Shown piece by piece: positions 41,783-50,800 of a DNA stretch of 64,000 bases (the first letter of the stretch is position 1; every line of letters begins with the position of its first letter). The notes under the pieces are model-generated. The model searched no databases. It was not told where the DNA came from and worked only from the letters and a program-made list of their open reading frames with translations. The position numbers and the translations under genes are program-made. Source of the stretch: Nucisporomicrobium flavum (GTDB taxonomy: Bacteria; Actinomycetota; Actinomycetes; Mycobacteriales; Micromonosporaceae); assembly GCF_016464385.1 (NCBI RefSeq), contig NZ_JADMLH010000003.1:1-64000 (forward strand), written 5' to 3'.

Positions 41783-42490
41783 TCAGCCCAGTCCGGAGTA
41801 GAAGCTGTCTGGCATCTCCTTGCTGCCCACGGGCCGCCGGACCTCGGCCGCGACGTCGTAACCGGTGATGTCCAGCGTCCACTGCGCGGCCGGCTCGGAC
41901 TTCGGCGCGGGGGTGGGTGGGAGCTGCACTTCCAGGTGGGTGAGGCGGCCGTGGTCGTCGAGGGCGGCGACGAACGGCAGGGGCTTGACGAGCCTCGACT
42001 CGATGGAGTCCAGCGTCAGGCCGGCGATGCGTACGCTGGTGCCCTCGATCGTGCCGCGGATTGTCTGGCCTTCCTGTGTCGCCTCGGTGACGGCTTCCAC
42101 GATCTGGTTCGCGCTGGTGCGATCAGGGTGGGTGAAGGTGAGCCCCTGCCGCTCCGCCATCTTGGGGGTGCGGGTCTGATCGAAGTGCTGCCACCGGGCG
42201 GCGCCGGTACGGGTGTACTCGTCGGTGTCGATCAGCCGGATCTCGATCACCTTCGGGTCGGCGCCGTGGAACGTCGTCGTCCACATCGCCCGGCGGCGCG
42301 CCACGTCGGTGATCCCGGAGATCGACACCGCGGGTACGGCGACCCGGTAGCGGTAGGTCCCCGTGGCGAGCCCGGCCGTGGATGCGGCGAGGACCGCCTT
42401 GGCGTCCGGCGCCGGCCGGGGTGCGGGCTCGTCCGTGCAGGCGGTGAGACCAGCGGTGGCTACGACCAGTACCAGAAGGCGAGTGATCAT
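41783..42490 (-). CDS. Secreted lipoprotein, LppX/LprG-like in outline
   Basis: 235 residues from an ATG at 42,490 with AGGGTGG upstream. A lipoprotein signal (MITRLLVLVVATAGLTACTD, lipobox LTAC) precedes a beta-rich domain: GTYRYRVAVPAVSISGITDV, PKVIEIRLIDTDEYTRTGAA, GQTIRGTIEGTSVRIAGLTL and LTHLEVQLPPTPAPKSEPAA. The outline resembles actinobacterial lipid-carrier lipoproteins, but I do not see a decisive motif. Function is unproven. Confidence 0.7.
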   Translation of the reverse strand: MITRLLVLVVATAGLTACTDEPAPRPAPDAKAVLAASTAGLATGTYRYRVAVPAVSISGITDVARRRAMWTTTFHGADPKVIEIRLIDTDEYTRTGAARWQHFDQTRTPKMAERQGLTFTHPDRTSANQIVEAVTEATQEGQTIRGTIEGTSVRIAGLTLDSIESRLVKPLPFVAALDDHGRLTHLEVQLPPTPAPKSEPAAQWTLDITGYDVAAEVRRPVGSKEMPDSFYSGLG

Positions 42491-42601
42491 GGACGCCACC
42501 CTAGGAAGTGAGGGACGTGGACCGCTGCCCCGGTCGATAACGATCCAGGCCGGATTCCGCCTGCTGCCCGCAGTCGGGCCCGGTGATGAAAGCTCGCTGG
42601 C

Positions 42602-43369
42602 TCACGCGCGCGCGAGGAATTCCGTGATGAGCGTGAGCCACTCGCCGGGCCGGTCGAGGTGCGCGTCGTGTGTGGACAGTGGGATCGTGGCGACCTCGAT
42701 GTCCGGGCGCAGGGACACCATCCGCTGCACCTCCGCGTCGGGCAGGCGGCTGTGCTCTGCCCGTACGAGCAGGGTCGGGGTCTTGATCTGCGCCCATTCG
42801 TCCCAGCGTGCGTGCTCGGCGACCGGGCGGATCGCGCCTTCCATGATGTCGGCGTCGAAGCGGGGCCGGTAGCCGTCCGGCCCCTCCGCCAGGTCGTCGG
42901 CCAGTGCCCGGGCGAACGGCGTTCCGCCCAGGAATTCGGCCGCGGCCGTACGGGTGGGGAACGGGACCGGCCACGACGCGAACCAGGTGCCCAGCCGGGT
43001 GGGGTAGTCGTCCTCGCTTCCGCCGACCCCGCCCTCCAGCATGATGAGGCGGCTGACCAGGCCGGGATGCCACGCCGCGGTGAGCATCGCGGTGTGCGCG
43101 CCCATCGACTGCCCGGCCAGGGCCACCGGCCCGCCGCCGGCCAGCGTCTCGATCACGGTCACCACGTCCCGCACGTACGCCGCCCGCGACAGGTCCCCCG
43201 GCCGGCGTTCGCTGCGCCCGTGCCCGCGCTGGTCGGGTGCGATGACGCGGTGGCCGGGCAGGCCGAAGGGGGCCTCCCCGGCGCTGCCGGCCAGGCCGTG
43301 CAGGAACACGAGCGGCGGCCCGTCGCCGGAGACGAGGCAGGAGAGGGTGCCCACGGTGATGCGACGCAT
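42602..43369 (-). CDS. Alpha/beta hydrolase
   Basis: 255 residues with GGAGGG before the ATG at 43,369. LVFLHGLAG gives the oxyanion region, followed by DQRGHGRS, the nucleophile elbow ALAGQSMGAHTAML (Ser), an acidic residue in TPTLLVRAEHSRLPDAEVQR and the final histidine in STHDAHLDRPGEWLTLITEF. A catalytic triad is therefore visible. It could be an esterase, epoxide hydrolase-like enzyme or lactonase; the substrate cannot be inferred. It lies 152 bases downstream of the caspase operon, on the same strand. Confidence 0.85.
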   Translation of the reverse strand: MRRITVGTLSCLVSGDGPPLVFLHGLAGSAGEAPFGLPGHRVIAPDQRGHGRSERRPGDLSRAAYVRDVVTVIETLAGGGPVALAGQSMGAHTAMLTAAWHPGLVSRLIMLEGGVGGSEDDYPTRLGTWFASWPVPFPTRTAAAEFLGGTPFARALADDLAEGPDGYRPRFDADIMEGAIRPVAEHARWDEWAQIKTPTLLVRAEHSRLPDAEVQRMVSLRPDIEVATIPLSTHDAHLDRPGEWLTLITEFLARA

Positions 43370-43521
43370 CCCTCCATCGTCGCCGATCCGTCGCTGGGTA
43401 TGCAGGCCGGTGCAGCAGACGACGGCGCGTGTCCGCTCCACCAGGCGGCGGTCGAATGCGTTCACGGGTGCTGAGCACGGCGGTCGCCCGCATCCTCGCC
43501 GCCGGCTCCTGACCGGCGTCC

Positions 43522-44754
43522 TCACCGGCGGTCGAAGAGGCGTCTGAGCAGCTCGCTCAGCGCCCGCACGGCCCCGGCGGCGAGCTCCGCCGCCAGACTG
43601 ACAAGAATCTCCGTCCGTCGCGTCCGGGCCATGGTTCGGCGCAGGACGGCCGGACCGGCCATCGGTCGTACCTCGGCGATCAGCCAGCGGGCCAGGAGGT
43701 TCTGCCGACCCGGCAGCGGCACCGGGCGCGGGCCGGTCAGCCCCCACGCGTCGGCCAGGAGCCGGAGCAGAGTGTCCCGGGGCAGGCCCGGGATCGTGAG
43801 GTGCAGGCGGCTCAGGTCCGCGTGGCGTACGAGACGGGTCAGCGCTGCCAGGCGGCGCGGTTCCACCTCCGGGCGCTCGGTGTTGTCCCGCATGACCTCG
43901 AAGAGGGCTGCCGCCGCCCACGACAGGCATGGTGGCCCTTTCAGCACCGAGGCGGTGAACGCGGCCGCGGCGCGGGCCGGCTCGTCCTGCCGCAGGTACA
44001 GGGCCGCAGCGAGGGCGAGGCCGTCGCTGTCCCAGGCCGCGAACGGGCTCGAGGGATCGGCCCCCGGCAGGTGGAGCATCACGGTGAGGTCGTCGATGCC
44101 CAGGGCCCGGAAGGGGCGCTGCTGATGCAGGGCCAGGAATCCTCTCAGGACGAGCGATGTGTCGTCGCCGGCGTCCAGCGCGGCGAGCAGGTGGCCGGCT
44201 TCCTCCAGCCGGCCCTGCTCGATCAGCTGGGTGGCGGCCCGGGCCGGGTCGTCGCGTCCGGGTCGGCCGGGGAGCACCCGCCGCCCGTCGCGGCTCAGGA
44301 CCGCCCATTCGCTTCCGTGCGGCAGAGCGACGGCGACCGACTCGGTGGGGCGGCCCCATCGGTGGTGCGTCACGATGAGGAAGCTGGGACGGCCCCGGAC
44401 GTCGAGCAGCAGGTCGTCGTCGCCCGTTGGGTGAACGTGCAGGGTGCCAGGGCCGGGTGAGATGACCTCCAGCGTCCAGGTGCGTCGCCGGAACGGTCGC
44501 TTCGCGGGGCCGGTCACCGGTGCAGGCTCAGGCAGATCGATCTCGGTGGTGCCCTCGGAGGTCGCGGTCACGACGGTGCGGAACGGTTGGCGGCCCGGAA
44601 GTGGCACTTCGAGCGCGTACAGGCCCGGTCGCAGCCGCGCCGGCCGGCCCACGGTCGCGGTCATGACGTACCGGAGGCGGTCGTCGCGGACGTCCACCGG
44701 CAGGGGCAGTGCGGTGCCACGCACCAGGAGGGTCGCGTCCGGTGCGTCGGTCAT
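43522..44754 (-). CDS. Companion protein of caspase operon (beta domain plus helical repeats)
   Basis: 410 residues; its ATG overlaps the caspase-like gene stop by 4 bases. The N-terminal part is a beta-sandwich-like domain (ARLRPGLYALEVPLPGRQPF, RTVVTATSEGTTEIDLPEP). It resembles the C-terminal domain of the caspase-like protein (VPVPGGLWTLDVTFDPPHPS). A second beta part follows (TWTLEVISPGPGTLHVHPTG). The C-terminal half is helical and repeat-like (AATQLIEQGRLEEAGHLLAA, GLALAAALYLRQDEPARAAA, DTLLRLLADAWGLTG). No enzyme motif is seen. Likely a scaffold, adaptor or substrate of the protease. Confidence 0.7.
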   Translation of the reverse strand: MTDAPDATLLVRGTALPLPVDVRDDRLRYVMTATVGRPARLRPGLYALEVPLPGRQPFRTVVTATSEGTTEIDLPEPAPVTGPAKRPFRRRTWTLEVISPGPGTLHVHPTGDDDLLLDVRGRPSFLIVTHHRWGRPTESVAVALPHGSEWAVLSRDGRRVLPGRPGRDDPARAATQLIEQGRLEEAGHLLAALDAGDDTSLVLRGFLALHQQRPFRALGIDDLTVMLHLPGADPSSPFAAWDSDGLALAAALYLRQDEPARAAAAFTASVLKGPPCLSWAAAALFEVMRDNTERPEVEPRRLAALTRLVRHADLSRLHLTIPGLPRDTLLRLLADAWGLTGPRPVPLPGRQNLLARWLIAEVRPMAGPAVLRRTMARTRRTEILVSLAAELAAGAVRALSELLRRLFDRR

Positions 44755-45881
44755 GACAGGTCCACCGGTTCCTCGCACATGGGCGGGCGGATCTGCAACG
44801 CCACCGAGCGCAGGTCGCGGTACGACGGGTGCGGTGGATCGAAGGTCACGTCGAGCGTCCAGAGCCCGCCTGGCACCGGCACCCGGTGGATGGGCAGCCC
44901 GCTCCGGGGCAGGACCCGCACGTTCGTCCTGCCGTCGAAGATCTCCGCGCCGCCCGACCCGACGGTCTCGGCCTCCGCGGGTGTGACGACGAGGCTCACG
45001 GGCACCTGGGGTGGCTCGTCGCTGTGGACGAGGATCTCGCGGGGCAGGAAGGTGCCGCCGATCGTCACTCGCTGCCGGACGCCGTGCTTCTTCGCGAGCC
45101 GTTCCACCTCGGTCGTGAGCGCCGTCAGCAGCGAGTTCGTCGTGACGGCCCATCGGCTGTCCGGTCCGGCCGGTGGCTCCAGGGCGTTCAGGCGCAGGCT
45201 CTGCAGCAGCGCCCGCAGGAAGATGCTGCCCTGGCCGGACTGGTAGGCGCTGCGGCTCGGCGGCGCGGCGAAGAAGATCGGCCGGTGCGAGGCGTGCGGG
45301 CCGCGGCGGGCCGGCAGGCTGATGCCCCCGCGCAGCACCTCGGCGAAGTCGTCGAGTTCCGCCGACCGTTCCCGGCAGGCGTCTGCGAAGTACCACTGAC
45401 GGTCCGGGCTGCCGGGACCGGCCATCCCCGCGCGGACACCGGCGATGTCGAGCGCCGCATCGAGCCGCTGGGTGCGTAGACGGCCGGCATCGGACATGAA
45501 CACGACGCCACCGTCGGTGCTTTCGAGCAGGCCGTGTCCGCAGACGTACAGGATCGCGACGTTCGCCGCCGAGGTGAAGCAGTCCGCGTGCCACGCATCG
45601 AGGGCTTCCATGACGTTGTCGCGCGTGGGCCGCGGCGTTCCCGCCGCATCGAGCTTCTCCCGGGCGGAGGGCGCCACCAGCAGCCGGACGGAGCCCAGGG
45701 GAGCATCGGGGGACCGGTACTCCTCGCTCAGCCACTCCGCGAACAGGCGCGCCGAGGTCGCGGCGCCGGGAAGATCACCGAGGCCGAACGGCCGGTACGG
45801 GTAGTCGGACACCCCGATGACGAGGGCATGGGTCGCGCCGCCACCGGAGGGCCTGCGGAGCCAGACGGCGTCGTCCGTCAT
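44751..45881 (-). CDS. Caspase-like (peptidase C14) protease
   Basis: 376 residues. The N-terminal caspase fold opens HALVIGVSDYPYRPFGLGDL. The catalytic dyad is visible: His116 in ILYVCGHGLLESTDGGVVFM and Cys169 in RQWYFADACRERS. PIFFAAPPSRSAYQSGQGSI and SIFLRALLQSLRL complete the core. Residues about 260-376 form a beta-rich extension (VTIGGTFLPREILVHSDE, VPVPGGLWTLDVTFDPP) shared in pattern with the downstream gene. No signal peptide, so cytoplasmic. The 4-base overlaps on both sides fix it in a three-gene operon with a membrane protein upstream. Confidence 0.88.
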   Translation of the reverse strand: MTDDAVWLRRPSGGGATHALVIGVSDYPYRPFGLGDLPGAATSARLFAEWLSEEYRSPDAPLGSVRLLVAPSAREKLDAAGTPRPTRDNVMEALDAWHADCFTSAANVAILYVCGHGLLESTDGGVVFMSDAGRLRTQRLDAALDIAGVRAGMAGPGSPDRQWYFADACRERSAELDDFAEVLRGGISLPARRGPHASHRPIFFAAPPSRSAYQSGQGSIFLRALLQSLRLNALEPPAGPDSRWAVTTNSLLTALTTEVERLAKKHGVRQRVTIGGTFLPREILVHSDEPPQVPVSLVVTPAEAETVGSGGAEIFDGRTNVRVLPRSGLPIHRVPVPGGLWTLDVTFDPPHPSYRDLRSVALQIRPPMCEEPVDLS

Positions 45882-47683
45882 CCCGGCAGCTCCCGGCGAC
45901 GTTCGAGCAGCGGATCGAGGGCGGCGGCCAGAGCGGTCAGGGCGGCCTGGGCGGTGAAGCCCCACAGCACCAGGGTCGCGTACTGGGAGAAGGTGCCGAA
46001 CGGCTTGTCCTCGTACCAGACGGCGAGCCCGGAGACGACCGTGACCGCCAGGGTCACCAGAAAGACGAGCAGGTTGCCGACCCAGCGGACGGTGGACACG
46101 CGGCGCAGCTTGCGCAGCGGGGCGTCCAGGGTGTGGCTCAGGTCCGAAGCGGGAGCCGTCCGGCGGCGGAAGACGCGGCCGATGCCGAAGCCCGCCGGCA
46201 CCAGGTCACCGTCGTCGTGCAGGTAGAAGCTCAGGCCGTCGAGCAGGGCGTCGGCGGCCTTGAGGCCTGCCGCCACCTGGTAGTCCTTTGGCGTGCGGGC
46301 CTCCCACATCGTGTGGCGGGCCTGGCTGGTCAGCTGACGGGCCTCGCTCAGCTTTCCCAGGTCGGGCCGGGCGTCGGGGCCGGCGTCGTGGATGGCCGCC
46401 TCGATGACGTCGGCGCGCTCCTCGAGTTGCCGGACGGTGGCGGCGTCCTCGGGCCAGCGCCGGGCGAGCGCCGCCGTCGCCTCGACCTCCGCCACCCGAT
46501 CGAGGATCGCGTCGAACGCCAAGGGCTCTCCGGTGAGCAGCGCGCGCGCCGGAGCCAGGAAGGCGGGTTCGGACTGCCCGCTGCGCGGTGGCGCGTTGCC
46601 CGATGCCAGCGTCGTCACCGCGGCCAGGGCCGGCTCCAGGTCGGCCAGGCGATCGGCGAAAGCCGGCCACGCCTCGGCCACGCGGCGCATCGTCGCGATG
46701 TCCGTCACCACGGCCTGATACGTCGCGTCCTTCTCGTCGAGGGCGCCGAAGCGGCGCCGGAGGCCCTTCAGCGAGTCGGTCACCTCGCGCGCCTTCGTGG
46801 CCCATGCCGGATCGAGAGCGTACGCGGACCAGGCAGCGGTTCCTGCCCGGGCCTTGAACCGCTCGACGGCCCTGGCAGCTGTCGCCTCGACGAGCAGCAG
46901 CTCCTCCTCGGCCTTGGCAAGGGTGTTCAGGCGCCCGGACTGGCGCGTGGCCAGCAGGGCGAGCAGGACGCCGGCGATCAGAGCGAGCAGCGGGGGCCAC
47001 CAGGTGTCGGTCCGCCGGACGGTGAGGGTGACCGCGCCCTTCTTGTCGTCGTCGGGAGCCAGGTCCAGGGTGCCGGTGTAGTCGCCGATCGCCGACAGGT
47101 CGGAGAAGGACAACCGGACGCCGGCCGCGGTGCACTGCGCGGTGACGGTGGTCCCGCCTCCGCCGTCACGGACCAGCCCGCCGACCACCGTCGACGCCGG
47201 CTCACCGGGGCACTTCTGGCCCGGCTTCAGAGGCAGCACGTCGTCGCGGGTGCTCCCGGACATGCGGTAGGAGGTAGCTCGCCACTTGTCGACCAGGGGT
47301 TCGAGAGCGAGGGCCTGCCGGATGACGAACTTCTGCCGGGCCACCGGGCCGGTCGCGCCGGTGGTTGCCAGGACGTAGCCGGTGAACTCGCCGTCCGTGC
47401 GCGCGGCTGTGAGGCGTACGGTCGCGACACCGCCCGCCGGCAGCGTGACCGACCGGGGAACCTGGACGTTCGTGGTGGGCCGGCCGTCGGAGTCCACCAC
47501 GCCGAGTGTCACCTCGCGGGCGGTCGCGGTGTCGTTGGTGAGCGCGACCGAGGCGCTCCCACCGGGTGCCACCGTCACCTGGGCGCCACCGTCGAAGGCG
47601 ATCTCTGCGGCCGCGTACGCGCCGCCCGGAGCCGCCACCCCGACCAGGACCACCGCCGCCACCAGGGCGATCGTGCGCTTCAC
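45878..47683 (-). CDS. Membrane sensor-like protein of caspase operon
   Basis: 601 residues from a GTG at 47,683 with AAGGTGG. The signal peptide (MKRTIALVAAVVLVGVAAPG) is followed by an extracellular beta domain (VTVAPGGSASVALTNDTATA) and a second beta region with two cysteines (PGQKCPGEPASTVVGG, VTAQCTAAGVRLSFSDLSAI). A membrane helix is WWPPLLALIAGVLLALLATR. A long helical cytoplasmic region (about 245-520) is rich in A/E/R with coiled-coil character (AEEELLLVEATAARAVERF). Two more helices lie near the end (NLLVFLVTLAVTVVSGLAVW, YATLVLWGFTAQAALTALAA). It could sense an outside signal and control the protease; this is inference. Confidence 0.75.
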   Translation of the reverse strand: MKRTIALVAAVVLVGVAAPGGAYAAAEIAFDGGAQVTVAPGGSASVALTNDTATAREVTLGVVDSDGRPTTNVQVPRSVTLPAGGVATVRLTAARTDGEFTGYVLATTGATGPVARQKFVIRQALALEPLVDKWRATSYRMSGSTRDDVLPLKPGQKCPGEPASTVVGGLVRDGGGGTTVTAQCTAAGVRLSFSDLSAIGDYTGTLDLAPDDDKKGAVTLTVRRTDTWWPPLLALIAGVLLALLATRQSGRLNTLAKAEEELLLVEATAARAVERFKARAGTAAWSAYALDPAWATKAREVTDSLKGLRRRFGALDEKDATYQAVVTDIATMRRVAEAWPAFADRLADLEPALAAVTTLASGNAPPRSGQSEPAFLAPARALLTGEPLAFDAILDRVAEVEATAALARRWPEDAATVRQLEERADVIEAAIHDAGPDARPDLGKLSEARQLTSQARHTMWEARTPKDYQVAAGLKAADALLDGLSFYLHDDGDLVPAGFGIGRVFRRRTAPASDLSHTLDAPLRKLRRVSTVRWVGNLLVFLVTLAVTVVSGLAVWYEDKPFGTFSQYATLVLWGFTAQAALTALAAALDPLLERRRELPG

Positions 47684-47837
47684 CGGTCCACCTTGGCACG
47701 CGCGGCGCGTTCCCCCGAGCACCGTCACACGGACTGGGACGTGTCGGCGCGCAATTTCCCGCGTCAGGGCAATCAGCCTTACCGGATCTCCCGGCCATCC
47801 CGAGCCGTCAGCTGTGCCCGGGCTGATCAACTTTTGA

Positions 47838-47866
47838 TTGCTAATCGTGAATGTCTTCCCTACGCT
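47838..47866 (+). promoter_or_regulatory. Candidate promoter for the 47,898 operon
   Basis: TTGCTA (-35, 47,838-47,843), a 17-base spacer and TACGCT (-10, 47,861-47,866; TANNNT). The start codon is 32 bases downstream of the -10. The 214-base intergenic region is shared with the divergent caspase operon. Confidence 0.5.
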
Positions 47867-47897
47867 GGCGCCATCGCACGACCACGGGGGAAACATC

Positions 47898-50800
47898 ATG
47901 GTGCGTTCCAGTGTGCTCAGTCGTGTCCGCACGACGTACGCCACAGTCCTTCTTCTCGGTGTCTCGGCCGCGGTCCTCGCGCCCGGCGCACCGGCCGTTG
48001 CCGAACCATCCGCACCGCCGTCGGAGTCCGCCGCGGCCTCTGACGCCGCGCGCAAGGGCGCTCACCGCGTCGAGGTGGTCGGGGAGCGCACCGAGACCGC
48101 CACGCTCTGGGCCAACCCGAACGGCTCCTTCACCCTCGAGTCGAGCCTGATGCCGATCCGCGTCAAGCGGGGCAAAGGCTGGGTGGCGACCGATCCGACG
48201 CTGAAGCGCAACGCCGACGGGTCGCTGTCGCCCACGGCCGCCGTCGCGCCGATGCGGTTCTCCGGTGGCGGTGACACGGCGTTCGCCTCGATGGGCGCGG
48301 ACGACAAGCAGATCCGGCTGGGCTGGGGCAAGAAGCTGCCCACGCCGGAGGTGCACGGCTCCGCGGCGGTCTACCGCGAGGTGCTGCCCGGCGTGGACCT
48401 GCGGGTCGAGGCGGGCGTCGACGGGTTCACGCACATGCTGGTGGTCAAGAACCGCCGGGCGGCCGCGAACCCCGCCCTCGAGCGGGTACGGATGGCCCTG
48501 TCGTCCAGCGGGCTGCGTACGCGGAAGGCGGCCAAGGGGCCCGGTGTGATCGCCGCGGTCGACGGCCGGGGCGAGGTACGCATGCAGGGCACCGCCACCA
48601 TGTGGGACTCGCGGACCCGCGACGGGAAGCGCGGGGAGATCGAGCCGCGGCAGGCGCCGGTCAAGGTCGAGCTCGGCTCCGGGGCGATGACCATCGTGCC
48701 CGACCTGAAGCTGTTGCGCGGCAGGGACACCAAGTTCCCCGTGATGATCGACCCGGTCTGGCAGATCACCGGCGTCGGCCTGAACCACTGGTCCACGGTG
48801 GCCAGCCACACCTCCAGCGCCTTCTACAACCAGGGCCTCCCGTCGAGCTCCAACTCGTACGCCGGTGAGATCAAGGTCGGCAAGTCGCCGGAGGACGGTG
48901 GCTTCCTGGTGCGGACGTTCTTCGAGTTCAACACCACCAAGGTGAAGAACAAGAACGTCAGCAAGGCCACCTTCAGCATCAAGCAGACCTGGTCGTCGAG
49001 CCACTGCGGGGACAGCACGGCACGCGTCACGCAGCTGTGGGGCACGAACAACACCGACCAGAACACCACCTGGAACACGGGCTGGAACAAGGACCGGTCG
49101 GGCTGGCTGAGCGCGCAGGGCACGTCGAAGTCGCTGAAGTTCTTCAACAGCGGCAAATGCCCGGTGGGGCCAGCCGACTTCGACGCCACCGGCTTCGTGC
49201 AGAAGAAGGCGCGGGACGGGGCCTCGGTGGCGACGCTCGGGCTGCGTGCCAAGGACGAGTCGGACACGAAGTCGTGGAAGCGCTACGACAAGAACACCGC
49301 TCAGCTGTCGATCACGTACAACTCGTACCCGAACAAGCCCGACCAGATGGCGGTCGACGGCAAGACCTGCAACAACGGATCCAAGCTCTGGGTACGCACG
49401 CGCACGCCGCTGCTGAAGGCCCGCGTCACCGACCCGGACACCGGGCAGCCGATGACCGGCCGCCTCTACTGGTCGCCGTCGAGCGCCGGCGTCAGCAGCA
49501 GCCGGCTGGTGACCCGCTCCGACCTCGGCAACCCCGGCATCGCCCAGGGCAACGCCACGGCGAGCCTGGCCGACGGTGACTACTACCTCCAGTCGCGCTC
49601 GAACGACCAGATCGACAACTCGCTGTGGTCGGCGAAGTGCCCGTTCACCGTCGACGCCACCGCGCCGCCGAAACCGACCGGCGTCTCCGCGACCATGTAC
49701 AAGGACGCGAACCCGGCCGGCGGGCTCGGTCAGCCGGACCTGTTCACGTTCAACCCACCGAGCGTGCGGACCGACTTCGACCACTTCTGCTACACCGTCG
49801 CGGACACCACCGACTCGACATCGTGCAAGAAGGTGTCGCCGGACGCGAACGGCGTCGGGCAGGCCACGATCTACCCGGCCAAGCAGGGCGTCAACACGCT
49901 GCGGGTGTGGAGCGTCGACAAGGCCGGCAACCTCAGCAAGGGCACCGGCGGCACGGATGCGGACTTCTTCCAGTACGAGTTCGGCGTCGGGCCCGGTTCC
50001 CTGCCGGCCGCGCATTTCAAGCTCGACGAGGGCACCGGAACCTCCACCGCCGACGCCTACACGGCGCACCCGGACACCGCGACGATCACCGGCGCCACCT
50101 GGGTCGCCGGCCGGGGGAGCGCGGGCAAGGCGCTCAGCTTCAACGGCACCAACCAGTTCGCCGCCACCGCCGGCCCGCTGACCGGCCGCAACACCACGGA
50201 CACCGGCAACACCCCCGTACGCACCGACCAGAGCCTGACCGTCGGCGCCTGGGTCAAGCTCACCACGAAGACCACGAACCGTACGGTGGTCAGCCAGGAC
50301 GGCAGCAAGTCCAGCGCGTTCAGCCTGGAGTACAACCTCTCCTGCGACTGCTGGCGGTTCTCGCTCAACCAGACCGACGTCGCCGCCCCGGCCGTGACCA
50401 CCGCCGCCGGTCCGGCCGGCGCCGCCCTCAACGTGTGGACCCATCTGCAGGGCGCCTACGACTCGGCGAACCGCACCCTGGCGCTCTACGTCAACGGCAG
50501 GCTGGCCAAGTCGGTCGCCGTGCCGGTGGCCATGTGGAACGCCGGGGGCGGGGTGGCGATCGGCCGCGCCAAGCTCAACGGCGCCAACACCGCCTTCTTC
50601 GCCGGCCAGATCGACGACGTCAAGGTGTGGAACCGGCTCACCGCCGTGAGCGACGCCAAGGCCCAGTTCTACCCGGTCGCGCCGATCGTCACGACGGCCA
50701 GCCCGGACGTCACCGTCGGGACGGCGTTCACGCTGACGCTCAGCTCGGGTGGCGACACCAACGTCAAGAAGTTCAAGTACTACACCAGCATCGCGGACGT

